DNA of 64,000 bases from Lineus longissimus (Eukaryota; Nemertea; Pilidiophora; Heteronemertea; Lineidae), in NCBI RefSeq assembly GCF_910592395.1, contig NC_088310.1, positions 8,131,501 through 8,195,500 of the forward strand. Reading direction: 5' to 3'. Under the pieces are notes generated by a model that saw only the letters and a program-made list of their open reading frames with translations, did no database searches and was not told where the DNA came from. A program made the translations under genes and the position numbers. Shown in pieces: positions 37,501 to 51,700 of the stretch. Position 1 is the stretch's first letter, and the number at the start of each line of letters is the position of its first letter.

Positions 37501-40500
37501 GGATGTGCCGTCCCATTAGCATTGTCTCCATCTGGTATTGTTGAGTGAATGTGCCATCCCATTGGCATTGTCTCCATCTGGTATTGTTGAGTGGATGTGC
37601 CATCCCATTGGCATTGTCTCCATCTGGTATTGTTGAGTGGGTGTGCCATCCCATTGGCATTGTCTCCATCTGGTATTGTTGAGTGGATGTGCCGTCCCAT
37701 TAGCATTGTCTCCATCTGGTATTGTTGAGTGGATGTGCCATCCCATTGGCATTGTCTCCATCTGGTATTTTTGAGTGGATGTGCCATCCCATTAGCATTG
37801 TCTCCATCTGGTATTGTTGAGTGAATGTGCCATCCCATTAGCATTGTCTCCATCTGGTATTGTTGAGTGGGTGTGCCATCCCATTAGCATTGTCTCCATC
37901 TGGTATTGTTGAGTGGATGTGCCATCCCATTGGCATTGTCTCCATCTGGTATTGTTGAGTGGATGTGCCATCCCATTGGCATTGTCTCCATCTGGTATTT
38001 TTGAGTGGATGTGCCATCCCATTAGCATTGTCTCCATCTGGTATTGTTGAGTGGATGTGCCATCCCATTAGCATTGTCTCCATCTGGTATTGTTGAGTGA
38101 ATGTGCCGTCCCATTGGCATTGTCTCCATCTGGTAGCTTTTAGTGGATGTGCTGTCCCATTGGCATTGTCTCCATCTGGTATTTTTGATTGGATGTGCTG
38201 TCCCATTGGCCTTGTCTTCATCTGGTTCATTTTCATTACAGGTAACAAACTTGATTGTTTTGGCGTAGCGTTCGGTGTAGTAGCAGCTTGCCAGGTGCTG
38301 GGGTTCAATGACGTTCATTTGGCGTTGTCAGAGGACCATGCGTGGGTTATCTTCGGCAAGAATGGAGAGGATACAGCTGAGGTCACATGGCATGGTGAGT
38401 TAGGGAAGACAATTCAGATATAAATTTTATTTCCCATTCCTCAACACTATATCTTATATATTTTAAATTGGACGTCCTGTCCAACATATCAGGGACCGCT
38501 TGTGTGTCCACCACAGGTTTCTCAGTATCTGATCCAAACACAGACTGAAGTAGGTTGCACGCACCAAAAATTAATAAAGACTAGTGTTTATCAATTCTTG
38601 ACGCACTGAATGTTGCCAATTCAGTTCCATGACCAATTATATCCAGAGCATGGCTGCCTGTCCTTATGGACAATTTCCAGACAACAGAAAATTGTTTGGT
38701 TGTGACCAAGCAAAAATCTGTTGGGTTTGAAAGTTTCCTAAATAATTTGTAATTTTTTTCAGGGAAAGGTAATGAAGACAAGCGAGGACAGCCTGTCAGC
38801 TGTGGAGTTGACGAAAGACGATGGTTATACCTGAATAGCTACCCCGTCAAATGTACCCGCTACATGGAGGTAGCATCAATGGTATCTGGGATCAACCCTT
38901 CAATCAATGCCAGTATGGATAGCGTCGAGATGGCGAGTCTTCAGCAGGTAAGTTTCTGACTGTTAAAGCCACAATGGACGTCTTGCCAAATGGATCTATC
39001 AACAATCACAATAGGGATAGAGATACAAAACTGACCGGGAATCATACCTGGGACCTCAGAGCCGACAGGTGCTGATGATATTCCATGCTGTCTGAGAGAG
39101 TCGCCCAGTCTATCATATGAATGTACCAGGACCGACCTGGAATCAAACCCAGGACCTCACATTTTGGTGATGATGGATTCAGCTCATTACTAACTTACGA
39201 CTTGCGACTTCTTTTGTTTTCAGGAACTACTGTGGCTACTCTATGACAAGAATCATCTAAAACTGTGAGTAAACTTGAATTGTTTGATTCAAGTTATCTT
39301 GGATGAGTCATCTAAGTACATCTCAACCTTCTCTTAACAGTCTTTCAAGATGATGGCTCTACCATTTTGCAAAGTCAGATCATTTGTGGGCAGAATCTAA
39401 GGGACATTCAGCATCCCGCACAACTATTATGACATGTGTGAAAAGTCTTGGCAGGGAAACTAATATGGGATACAAAAAAAACTAATAGACTTATAAATTT
39501 TGAATTGGGCTGGCAAGAGTTGAAGGAGAGTCCAAAACAGAGATAGTAGAGGCTTTCAGCAAATTAACAATTCACGCAAGTATTATGAATACCTTTGGAG
39601 TTTATGTGTGACATTCACATCCTGCACAATAAGTCTTCCATGTTACTTTTGAATCAAGTATCATTTACACATAAAATTCAGTGTCCCTATCGCATATCAC
39701 GCATTAGGATTGTGCAAGATGTGAAAACGCCATAAATAACAATGATATGGGTACGTAATTTAGATCTTGCCGAAAGTCTCTATTATTTTTTATTCTACCT
39801 TTCAGGTATCCAATGGCCCTCGGCAACCTGGGCGACCTCGAAGAGATTATCGCTACACCCGGACGTCCTCCACCGGCCACGTTGTTCAAGGAGGCAGTGG
39901 ATACAGCCAAGGCAGTCTATAGCAACCGGCACGTGTACCCGTACACGTACTTTGGGAGTTATTTATACAGGAAAGGCCTGTATAGGGATGCATTGAAGTT
40001 TTGGGCGGAGGCATCGTCAGTTATTAGTGGGTAGGTAGCACTGGAAAGTTTTGTTATTCTGGTGCTTTCAGGGTTGACTACCCAGGTTTGCTCTGTAGGC
40101 ACCACCATTTTGGCTCGAAAGTCTATATTCAAAGGCAATCAAATTTTACCACAGATTAAGAAATTTCTTTGCCAAGTCATCTTTTGACGACCAGTTCCTA
40201 GTAAGATTTACCCTTTTACAATGTAGCTCAGCTCTAGCCTACTAAAGTTGTATTTTTGTCATTTCTAGTTATAACTACAATCGTGAGGATGAAGAAATCT
40301 ACAAAGAATTCCTCGAGATTGCAAACGAACTCATACCACATGTTGTCAAACTCATGTCAAACGATGGGGTGCAGTTTAAGCCGTGCTTGGAGCGTGTGCC
40401 GTTTCTGCAAGATCCCGAGTGCTACGCCCTTCTCTTGCGGTTCTATGATGGTATATGCGAGTGGGAGGAAGGCAGCTCGACGCCGGTGTTACATATTGGA

Positions 40501-41259
40501 TGGGCGAAGCAGTTTGCGTATTCTCTATCGAAGTTTGATCCGAAGGTGCGGTCGCGTATTGTGATTGAGTGTGAAGGCGGGGTAGAGGAAGACAGTGATA
40601 GCGAGACAGAGGAGGACGAACCGGTGCAAAAACTGACCAACGGTAAGAACGGTAAAAAGCACGGTCTCGACCATACTGACGGTAACGGTCTGAATGGCGG
40701 CGGGGACGACGATCATATCAATCCTACTATACAGGAGTTAGAATCCAAAGTGGGTACAGAATCTCAGAACGAGGCAAGGAACCCAAACATTGTCGCCCTG
40801 GCACAGGCGTGCGGGGAGTCGATTCTCAATCCAGAATACTTGTTAGGTAGTGGCGAGCCTTTCACATCGGTGCCAAAAACAGTGGCAGTCGATATATCTG
40901 AGCTTCTGAGTTCAAAAGCCAATGGGAGCCCGTTCCCTGGCATGACAATGGACTCTATGCTGAAAGCTGACAGCCCGGCTGATATGGCACTATGCCGCCA
41001 TTCCCTTGGACAATCGGATTTCGTCGAAATTGACATCAGCAAGTTGGAAATTCAAAAAGTCGTGTTCAAGAGTCAGAAAATGAAGGGTTTGCGGAAGCTG
41101 TTGACGTCGTCGGCCAAGTTCAACTCAAGTGCAATCAAGCTGCAACTTACCGCGCAAAGCCAGGTCAGCGTCAAGCATTCAATCCACAGCAAGCGAAGCT
41201 CAGAATCTTACGACTATGCCGGTATACGCAAACGCATGCGCCGCGAGTCCAAAGACTGA
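34555..41259 (+). CDS. MEN1: Menin (6 exons)
   Basis: Menin is a nuclear scaffold that holds KMT2/MLL methyltransferases, LEDGF and transcription factors such as JunD. Exons: 34555-34969, 38242-38394, 38763-38947, 39224-39264, 39806-40030 and 40269-41259 (TGA). They give 669 residues (human 610-615) with phases agreeing throughout. Family landmarks in order: RGAVDLTRY-like [106 protein letters not shown], and near the C-terminus [14 protein letters not shown]. After the core comes an acidic linker (about residues 441-458, Ser/Glu/Asp-rich) in the part that is disordered in human menin. A basic end, [10 protein letters not shown], looks like a nuclear signal. Intron 1 (3.3 kb) holds a minisatellite. 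Confidence 0.97.
36868..38226. repeat. 46-bp minisatellite in MEN1 intron 1 (about 30 copies)
   Basis: The unit is close to TCCATCTGGTATTGTTGAGT followed by GGATGTGCCATCCCATTGGC and ATTGTC, 46 bp. Copies differ by a few bases (CCGTCC/CCATCC, GGCATT/AGCATT, GTTGAG/TTTGAG); one copy near 37010 is a few bases short. Because 46 is not a multiple of three, all three minus-strand frames run through the array and yield long artificial reading frames. Confidence 0.95.
39010..39180. repeat. Short repeated tRNA/SINE-like text in MEN1 intron 3
   Basis: Two related stretches, GACCGGGAATCATACCTGGG (from about 39036) and GACCGACCTGGAATCAAACC (from about 39131), each followed by GACCTCA, recur about 95 bp apart. 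The CAAACCCAGGACC text resembles a reversed B box. It is probably a degraded SINE. Limits are approximate. Confidence 0.3.
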
Positions 41260-42370
41260 TGAGAGGGGGCGCACCATTTAGCAGACGGTGTCGTCTGGTG
41301 TCGTTTATAAGGCAGCAGGTGTGTTGAGATTTGTGATACCCACGCATGTTATGGAGAGGGAATTTAACCTTGGGGAGGCGGGGAATGGATGCCTTGAGAA
41401 TTGTTTCCTAGGTATTCGGCGTGATGGGGTTATTCTTGTTGACGTTGGCACTACATGGAGAGGGGCAATGGGGATGCAGGGTCTGTCGCTGTTCCTAATA
41501 TTGTCAAGTTATTCATACTCTTTTAGTGATATTTAATTCCGATATTTTCAAAATTCAGAAGTTTTTTGTGTAGGGATATTAGTTTTGAATTGAATTAGAC
41601 AGCACATGAGTTAGCCTTGACACCCCCTTTACCTTGATTGAATTTTTTCCTCTTCTGTGGAAAGTTTTAGTCATTCCAAAGATAGTTTAGTACCCGAAAT
41701 ACTCACCAGATGAAAGGACGAAATGAGTGAATCACTCATGCCTGCCAATTTGGAACAATGTGTTATCCACTTTGTCTGTAGTTCAGATGAAAAAGGAAGA
41801 AAGGTGATGGTTCAAGAAAAGTTCAAAAATGGTGGGCATGACTCATTATGTGCTGTCATCTAGTGATTTGATCAGGTACCAGGCTATTCCAAACATTACA
41901 TAGCTGTCTACTTGTACTCGCTCATCTTTTGTTGACGGCGTTGGCCATGCATTTGTTTTCTACAGGTACATACTTATTGACAATTCTGATCTCAGACTTG
42001 GTGAAAAAAGCGGGAAGGTGTTTAAACTGAATGACGTTGCTTTCAGTGTCGTGCTTGCAAAATCATATCGCCTTTAGTTTGCTTCGTGGGCCCTTGTACC
42101 TGAGTGTCTATACCAGGGTGAGTAAAAGATCCCACATCGGCGGACACTAGCCAAGAGTGAAGTCCATACCTATAGGGTTACGTCGCCGGTAATGAGATTA
42201 CCCCATAAAACAAAGGGTATTTTCATTTGTGTAATCATGTTTGTTAGATATTATTAGGGCTAGTTTAGTTGGTCCCAACTTTTTATATCCAGATACATGT
42301 ATAGTATCATAGCTTTTTGAAGAACTTTTCAAATGGCTACTTTTCAAAGCTGGGGGCTGCTACAACAGAC
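41260..42370 (+). other. MEN1 downstream region, likely 3' UTR
   Basis: No coding sequence is recognised after the menin stop. No AATAAA is seen in this stretch; the first clear plus-strand AATAAA I noticed is at 44454, so the 3' UTR may be long or use a variant signal. Confidence 0.4.
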
Positions 42371-42716
42371 GTGACCAGTGTAATGACATTTAGTTCTGAT
42401 CAGTAGGATTACATGTAGTTTTGACCAGTGTGGTTACATGTAGTCCCGACCAGTAGGATTACACGTAGTCTGCCCAGTAGGATTACATGTAGTCCTGACC
42501 AGTCTGATTACATATAGTCCGGACCAGTAGGATTACACGTAGTCTGACCAGTGAGATTACATGTAGTCCGGCCCAGTAGGATTACATGTAGTCTGTCCAG
42601 TAGGATTACACATAGTCTGCCCAGTAGGATTACATGTAGTCCTGTCCAGTCTGATTACATATAGTCCGGACTAGGAGGATTACATGTAGTCTGCCCAGTG
42701 GGATTACATGTAGTTC
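42371..42716. repeat. 25-bp tandem repeat (about 14 copies)
   Basis: The unit is near CCAGTAGGATTACATGTAGT plus a 4- to 5-base spacer (CTGC, CCGAC or CCGGC). Copies vary at a few positions (ACATGT/ACACGT/ACATAT; GTAGG/GTCTG). It is about 1.1 kb after the MEN1 stop and may be transcribed. Confidence 0.9.
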
Positions 42717-45700
42717 TATTTCAAGGACGGTAGCCAGCTTTTTTGTGTTCAGTCTTTATCGGAATGAAAATTCATCATTACCATTGTGTATTTGTTTGCT
42801 GTCGAATTGTTTGATGTATGTTTCATAAGGACAATCTTTTAAAGTGTCCTCGTGCTTGGTCCAGATATTCTAAAAAGTGAAGGGAAATTTCTCTTTGTGT
42901 TTACTTAATTCACTTTTAGGCGGTTTATGATTATAATTTTTCATTTTGATTTCTGAATTTTTGCCATATTGCATTTTACCTTGAAATTCTAACATGTCTA
43001 ATGCTGACCATTATTTGAGCTAATTTATCGAAATTGTGTTTTAATTTCTATCACTGATGATCCTTTTAAAAGGGAAGTTCTTAAAGAACAATTTGTACAT
43101 TTCTTAACACATGAATTTCGCTCTTTCTCAGTACCAGTGTTCAGTTACGTTATTACGCATAGTTTTAGCCCGCTTAAGATATCTTTGGCAACGTTTGAGA
43201 GGATGCCAGTGTGGTGTTCAGTCGGTAAATCATCCTACCAGCAATACTCCTTTGAGGCTTTTGAATCAAAAAACTGTCGGCAGAGGTCAGAACAAAATGT
43301 CCAGATTTTGCATCCATTTACGCTTGAGCATTGATAAGTAAACTTATAAGTAACCAGGGCATACTTTCATACGCTTACGTAACCAGGTAAAAAAATTGGA
43401 AATTTTTCTTTCAAACTTCTGCCAACCGGTGCTGTTTCAAAGTCCTCATAGGAGTAATGTGTTAGATAATCGTTACGTTTCTTATTTGATGTGCTTTTAC
43501 GTTTTATCAGATTTCTGCAGTGAAAATTGTGCTTTTGTACGGATGATGCAACATGTCCTAATCAAAATCACCGAATGTAACCGTTAGAAAAATGTCATAT
43601 GTCGAAAACAATAGACAAATCATGTTCAAATTATAAAACGTTTAACAATTAATTGTAGTATATAGCCTTTAATGGGGTACGCCATTTGTAATTACTGGTC
43701 ACAGCTGTCTGGGAAAATAGAAATGCAGTTATACACAATGTCGTAGTGCAGTTATTATGCAAATGAATTTGCTGAAACTTGGTATTTATAGAATTTATAT
43801 ATCTCTGTCCACACCAAAGCAATGCTGAAATTTATGTCCATTAAGTATATATAGCAATTGGAAAATTTCAAATTCAATAACAAATTTTAAATCTTTAATG
43901 AATGGCATAGACCTTTAACAGAACATAAGTTACCCGGTATTATACATGATGGAGAAGTATTCTGTTGACGTGTTCATTTGGGTTCTGCTTTTAAGAAAAT
44001 AGCAAAGGTTAACCCACTGGTAACGTGTTTCGATCAATAACGGCACGCTTGGTAACGGTAAAAAAACAGTTACTTTTAGAACACAATCAATGCATATTGT
44101 GTATTGTTGACAGCATACATGCTTTTGTCGACATAACAACAAGCTCCATCGATGCTCTGTTACCATGTTAATCAAAACTCTGACATATTGCAGCCGTCTG
44201 GGAGGGAATGGGTGACATAATATTGGCTATGTTGATTGAAAGCGGTGTTTTCTTCGTCAGATATTGGAGATTGGATGAAATAATCAAGGTGTAATTCCAC
44301 TTTCCGTTTCTTTATGTTTATCCTGCCTGATTCTTAGTCTTTTATACCACCTCGTACTTAACCAACATCAGACTGATGCAGTAGCAGATGCAGAAATTTG
44401 TCAAACAGGGGCCCTAACCAGAGTACCAAATATGAGATTTGGAAATGAGGGATAATAAAACTTAAAAGAGGTTCAACCCTAGGAGCTCCCGACCATGACA
44501 ACAGCTCACACACTACCCCAACATCAGTAAATCTCATGATTTGTTAAATTTCCACTTCGTTAGCGTCCGCTATCACTTAGCGGCTATTTGACACCCAGGT
44601 CTGCTAGCGTTGACTTGCATCACAAGATCTCTTTATACCCGGCAACAAGTGTACGTTCCTTGTTTATTGATTTCTTCACCATGACGCGTTGCGCTATCAG
44701 ACCGCTCGGTATTCGTTATTTTCTGGATGACTAATCCTTAGAAGCCTCGTTATTGTCTGGTCACGATAGCTTGGGGTTGAAAAAAAGCTCCCATTTTCAG
44801 TAAAATGACTTTTTTCGAAAAAAGGTGTATGGTATAGCTTTTCTTTAACCATGATGTGTCATAGCAGCATGAAATCAGTTTCTATCGTGTGGGAGGCTGT
44901 CGATACAATAGCACGGTTAAATTAAATTAAAAATTAAGGACGGCACTTGTTAGTCCCAAGGGTGTCCTTAATAGAGAGGTTCTACTGTAGTTTGTTTCAA
45001 GAGCCCCCAAATGATGTGGCTATTAAACATTTACCGTGGACTTAAGTTCCACTGCAGCAGGTAGAACCCCAGATCATTACAGAGTTGTTGGCACTCGTGA
45101 GCCTGGTGCGTCTAGATCACAGATACATTATTTCTCTCCGACTGATTCTTCGCTGACTTCCTGCATCTGTCTGTGAATTAGAAATCTAATTGTGAGTACT
45201 CTATATTGATTTTTACGCATCTCCTACGTAAATATAGATGGAAATTGGTGTGTTTTGATTGCTCACAATCTGTGTGCAAATGAATCGCTGTGTCAGCAGG
45301 TTGATTGTTTTTAACCCTTTGCACTTCGGGGACATTTTCAAGTGTGTTTCAGATGTGATGGTATCCAAGTCACTCTAGCTGAAGGGATTTCAGACAGATG
45401 CGCGGGTGCACCATTTTGAACCAATGTTAATATATCAAATGATGAACAATCAAAATCTTGTGAAAAAAAATTTAAAAAGTAGTATTTTTTTAGAAAGAAT
45501 TGAGAAACTTAGACATGCTCGAATTGTTCCAGACATCATTATCTATGATTCAGTGGTTTAGTACATTTGGCTGGTTTCTATCTATTTGTCATGACCGACA
45601 GTGATTCAGGAAGCTTCCACGTGAATCATCAGATTTTCCACGAAAAACCCAAACAGTGTCAGACTTTCCTGGTTGTGTTAAAGGAAAATGCCTTTGGTTG

Positions 45701-48700
45701 AAAATTTGAATTTGTAATTGAATTGGAAAATTCCGATTGCGTAATACTTACTGAATAAAAAGTTTTAATTTGCCATTGTGTAGACAGATACATACCAAGT
45801 TTGAGCAAATTAGCATGCAAGATAACTGCCCTACAGCATTGTGTACAACTGCATTTCTATTTTCCTGGATCAAAATTGAATATAAATGGTGTGTCCCTTT
45901 GATGATTTCTATGAATGGTACATGTACTTCAACATCCTGGTGAAACCAGCATTGTTCTAAAATTACATGTCATTATTAGATATATAGAATTCAAATGTGG
46001 CTCTTCCTTTCCGGCTAGATATGGATTATTAAGTGCGATGATAAAGGTTATCTCATTTAGACTCGCGGTACATTTTCAAAACAGCTTAACACTTACGCTG
46101 CTGCAGCCATTTTTCGGCCAGCGCCTTTGGGTGTCCCGTGGATCGCATCCCCCCCCAATGGACATGCACTGTCATACCCCCTCTGTAATCACCCTACAAG
46201 TGACATTGCCACCCGGATCTCAGACCATGTCACATCTATTTATTCCACCAGTTGCCATGGAAACCGTCTAAACTGACAAACACCTCAATAAAAAATATCT
46301 TGTGGGCCCCTTGCACCAAAGCACTTCTCATCTAGTCTGTATTACTTCTATTTTATCAAATTTGTTATGTATGGTTTCATCTTTTTTTCTGACTTGTCAA
46401 GACATGTTGCTTCTCTGTGTTAAAACATCACATTGACTACTCAGTTGTTTCAAGAAAAATACAAAATGCTATAAGTCTAAACTTCGCAATCTTTGAAATG
46501 GTTTTGGTTTAAAGTCTCCTAAAATATTTTGAAATGTGCATTTTTAGATAAAATCTTATTTATAATGCGTCGAACATCAAAACATCAAACTGGGACGAGA
46601 GAAAGGATGAATTTTTGCCACCTTTGTTGTTCCAGTTGTACCTAATGGATTATTGCACCTTGTTTGGAGCATTTGGCGCCTATTCCTGACCTTTAAAGGT
46701 CAAACGAGTCAAATCGTTTTTGAACAAGTGCGTTTGTAAGTTCTCCCCAGTTGTAATACATAGATGACAAAGGTCTAACCACAGATCGATTCCGAGTGCT
46801 TTTGATAATGTGCTTTTGCAAATGTGTTCAGCTGCAAATAGATTGTTTTGAAAATTGCTTCATGCGCAAAGGTACAAGATTGCTTTCCGTTCAAAATATG
46901 TGATCGAAAATTAACCTACTTACACATTTGGGGGAAATTTTACACATTGCAAAGCCTGTTTACACTTTGTTTGGGCTATTTTACACTTTAACAGTGCTGC
47001 AGCAAATTATTTGCATCTTGGCCACAGTAGACCGATCTACCTTTAATTACGTCAAATTATTTGTATCTAAGCTACAGTAGGCCATTCTAGCTTTAACTGT
47101 CTCCAAGATATGCGGTGCTCCCGCCCATGTGCTTTAGTACATTCCTGATTCGATGTATAAAATGTAAATAACGTTAATTATTCACTTTCTTGGCTGCGTT
47201 GGGATAAATTTCGACTGTATCTGTGTTATGTTTGTCATGTTTAGACTTGTTTCATTCAAAATGGATCAAATAGTCTTCAAATTACATTCTGACTAGGGTT
47301 ATGAGAAAAAGGCAATTTTTGGTCAGTTTTTTTGCAACACCCTATAATCGTCAATTTTTGAAGAGTGTATGATCAGGTTTGCCTGAAACAGACCGACTTA
47401 TGTGCTGTTATGTATAGCGTAATATTGGTGCAAAAGTTGTTACATCATTATTTATAACTGAGATACGCCTCGCCTTGCTTCAACAGGGTCCGGGCGAATA
47501 GCCTACATAAGTCTTCTTAGCCCTAATCCCAGACTCATGATATAAAATGTCCTCAAGGCTATTTTTACTGGACTATCAATAGGTGTTTTGCTCACTGCAT
47601 CAAAAGATAGACTCGTCTAGGGCATTTCTGACTCGACAGAAAAATATGAGTGTGGGCTTCGATGCGTACTGGCCTGGATATCTGATTTGAGGTCTCATCT
47701 CATAGGACTGGACTTTCTAGTTTGTAATGTTTGTCAGTTCTTAGATAACAGGATAACTCCCCTGTGTTTTCTCTGTTCCCCACTGTCTTGAAAATATGAA
47801 AAGTAAGGTAAAGTGATACAATTATAGCTCGGGTACAAGTTTAGCCTCTGCAGTGTAGAAAACAGCTGGTCAGATAGGCTTTGTGATTGTACTGGGGCTA
47901 TTATTCATGAAAAGCCTAGGGGGAAGGGGAGTTCTTAGGCGTGTAACTGATTTCTTCAGTTATGAAAAGTGTCCGATCCTAAACATCAGGGAAGAAGGGT
48001 GGGGAGGGGGGGGGGGGCAAGGATGAAACAGTACCTGTTGAATAAATGCCAAGTGTATCTCATTATTGTAGAAATGTATAACCGTAAATCATGTGGTCAG
48101 TTCCTGTGTGTTGTCCTCTGCTGTGTACTAGACATTTTCTCGAATCCGGCCATCTTGTTTCAAATGTTACATATCATGTGGAAATCAATGTCAAAATACT
48201 GTAGTCTTCATATTGTATCATAAATTACATGAAGTGTATTTCTTCTATTGTGACGGGTGTTTAAACAATGTTACACAAGTTATCACGGTGCCCTGTGTAT
48301 GCATGTATCCGTAAACATTAACAACTTACTTTCAAACTTATAAAATTGAAACTGCGTACAATTTGTTTGTGTACCTGCCACCAGGTGGCAGCTGGTACAG
48401 GTTGAGGCCGTCATTTCATGGAACTACCATTGTTATAATTGATCACTGCCATATATGCAAGAACTGGAGGGGCGTTGTCTTCTCGCAAATTATCATTATC
48501 ATATTTATCGAAAACGTATTACTTCAAGTATGTCGTTTTTTGAATTTATCCATATGGTGTGCTTATTATCAAACTATGCTCTGTCCCAAGTCATCTTTGG
48601 AGGAGGGCAGTCATACTGGTGTTGTTGATCCTTGCATGTATGAAGATGCCCTAGGCCGTGCACCAATTCCTAGAAGCGATCAAGTCCATTTCGATTCCCT

Positions 48701-51700
48701 AAATCCAGGTACATGTATTACTTCAAAGGGAAAGTCAATTGGCCTTGTTCAGAGTGCAGAGGTTCTTGGGATTAATCACAATCGGTGTAATTTCAGTGTT
48801 GGGGAAAAAATTTCGATCATCTTTTCCCGACACCACTGCCATAATACAGTTGTGGCTGGATTATGTGAATTATGGTCTTCGTCTGTTAGTGTTAATGTTT
48901 TATCAAATGTTGTCTCTTATGAAATTGTCTGTACAGAATTCATGACCATTTTTCGTTTTGAAGGTGGTTTCTTATGGGATCAAAACAGCTGTTTTAAATC
49001 TGATGTTTTAAAATTTAAGTAATGAATTAATGATACACTTTTCATTTTGGATGCAATTCAGATGTCGAGATGACATAATATTTTGAGTATATGTATATGC
49101 CTCTAGCTGACGTTTTAGTTGGCAAGTCTGATGAAATCCATAGCCAAAATTTGGAATTTGCACTAATGAAACAGTTTCTCACATTTTATTCCTAATGACA
49201 AATTTTTCAACCTGACAAAAGTTTTATGAGCAGTGTAATTTCCCACACTGGTAAATGAGGTGGTTGCACAAGCACATTGAATGGAATGATTTCGTTGTAA
49301 ATGATAAGGAATGATTGCTCTTCCCCGAATAGTGTTTCTATGAAATTTACTGTGTTGGCTGTTTCATTTTTGTTCATGTTGAGATGGTTTGTGCTTTGAT
49401 GCATGCTGCTAATCCAAATTCTTAGAAAATCACAGATGACCATGTTAGAGGATGGTCATGTATGGTTTCTTTCTTCTCTTGAACTGTAAAAGCTTTGACA
49501 GGAAGTGCTGCACTTTGATATTAATCTCGCTTTTCACTGTATATATTCGTATAATATAATGCCCTCATCTAAACTGTTACACTATGCGCAGTAGCATTTG
49601 AGCATTTGAGTCTTGACACAGCACCACTGGTCTGCCTAGTAAAAACACAGCTTGACTCGTCGTGTGTTAGTATTGAAGTAGAATGCAATGGGCTACAGTT
49701 TAGTGCTAATTGTGTTAGTGACAACTTCTGTGGGCCATCGTCCTTTGAAACATGTCAAATATAACACATTGTAATCACAAAGAGTTGTAAAAATATTCTT
49801 CTGCTTCCTGCTTCTAGCACTGTATTTTCTGTTTCCTGCTTCTAGCACCATTATTTTCTGCTTCCTGCTTCTAGCACCATATATTCCTCTATATAGCTCT
49901 TAACTTAATACAGAATTAGCCCGGTGAAACAACTGTAACCTCGTCTGATGAATGTCTTAACTGTGTTTGCATATACCAGGAAGTGTTGTTGGGGATTTGT
50001 TCAGGTTTTTGTGTCGTCTGCCCACCGAGTGTTGGACTGTTAATGGCAGTTAACCAATCCGTCGCACAATATTGAAAAAAGAGTGAAATCAAATGAAAAC
50101 GACAATTGGGCAATGGGGTTGAAATGTCGGTACCGTTTGGTCTTTGAGCTTTGTATCCAGCATAGACAAGGACAGATATTTGTGAAAGTATTGTCAGGAT
50201 GTCTTCGTAGACAAAAAGGGAATCGCCTTCTCGTATCTGGGTCCCTTATGACAGGAATTTGTAAACTGGGTTATACGCATCGGTGACGGTCCCCGCTCCG
50301 ACGATCTGCTTGATAGATGTATGCATTTGACCATGTCTTTACTCGGGGTGGGACAGGTTCCACTACAAATGCTGTGATGCCCTAATCATAAGGAGTTTTG
50401 GGGGGGAAACATGGTGCGGGGCTTAAGAATTGTGTTTTGTGTGCTTACTTGACCGAGGAAGTTGAAATGTACAAGGGTTGTGGGTTTGTTAAAAAAAAGC
50501 TGCTGGGTCGTATATGAGTTTTGCTCAAAGGAGTAATCTCTATTTTGAATTTCCGGTCTTTGGTGGGGAACATTTTTGTTGTCAAAAGTGATAAAACGTA
50601 AAACTGATGTGCTAAAAAACTTCTAAAAAGCTCAAACATTTCATGTAGGTGCTGGCATGGAGAGGGAGGGTCTAGTTCTATGAAGTGATGGCACTCGTGT
50701 GATGTAGAATTTTAAATTCTCAAACATTTAAAAAGCTGGTGTATGCATTGCAGTCTTTTAACTTATTGTTCAAACCGTGCGTAAGGTTCCTAAACATACA
50801 TGACAAATCTTTGTGTGCATTTTATAAAATGTCGAGTTTTTATTCCTTTCTGGCCAGTGTATGTATATAAACCTGTAGACTGTACAGCTAGAATTCTCTG
50901 TGTTGTATATTTGGTCCTTATTTCATGTTGAGTACATACATGTATCGAATTTTGCATCTGTATCCATCAAATTTGCACTACAAGGGGCCAAGTTGATGTA
51001 TTTTCAAGAGTGGTGTAGTTACAAGAAAAGAACCGTTTATTTCAGTACGGTTGTACACTGTAGCGGGCAGCGGTGCTTTTGCGTGGCATTCAAACGTTTA
51101 CAAAAGCAATCCCGCTCTATATTGGAAATGGCAAACTGCCAGCTTGCAACACAAGATTTGCCAAACCATTTGGTAGAAAGAGGAGTTGCATCAACCTGAA
51201 ATTTTCAATGTCGTATAGTGCCGTGTGAAAAGGTTGAAGCTAAAATGATATAAAAGGTGGTTTACCTGTTGTACAATTTGTAATGTTGAAAAAATCTCAC
51301 TATTCAATCTGAGTGGTTGGCAAAACTCATTGTATCATTCCTTACAGTCCAAATTACAACTGTCATCCCGTAAATCGCGTCATTGATGCACTCCCCAGCG
51401 CGTAGGTCGCATGTAGGTCGCATGTAGATCACGCATAATTTTCGCAAAACATAGAGAAATAAGCATGTCACTGGTGCGTCATTGGCGCACAACTCGGGGC
51501 GTCACTGACGCAAGGACAGATGTCAATTGTGATTTGGACTGTAGGTACATATCATTTGTCTGTGTATCGCTAGGCTATTCGATGGAAAACAAAAATGTAG
51601 AATATATAGGTTGAATTATGCCATTCTTCTAACGGTTTGATCTGTGGTCCATGTACAGACCCTGTACAAATAAAAATACTATTTTGAGGAGCGTACATCT

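Noticed and set aside
36868-38226. CRISPR-like array
   Set aside because: Units abut with no unique spacers, and this is an animal nuclear genome; the same reasoning excludes the arrays at 42371 and 51940.
36826-38318. Long minus-strand reading frames (up to 305 residues) with [19 protein letters not shown] repeats
   Set aside because: They are a by-product of a 46-bp minisatellite lacking stops in all three minus frames, inside an intron of the opposite-strand MEN1 gene.
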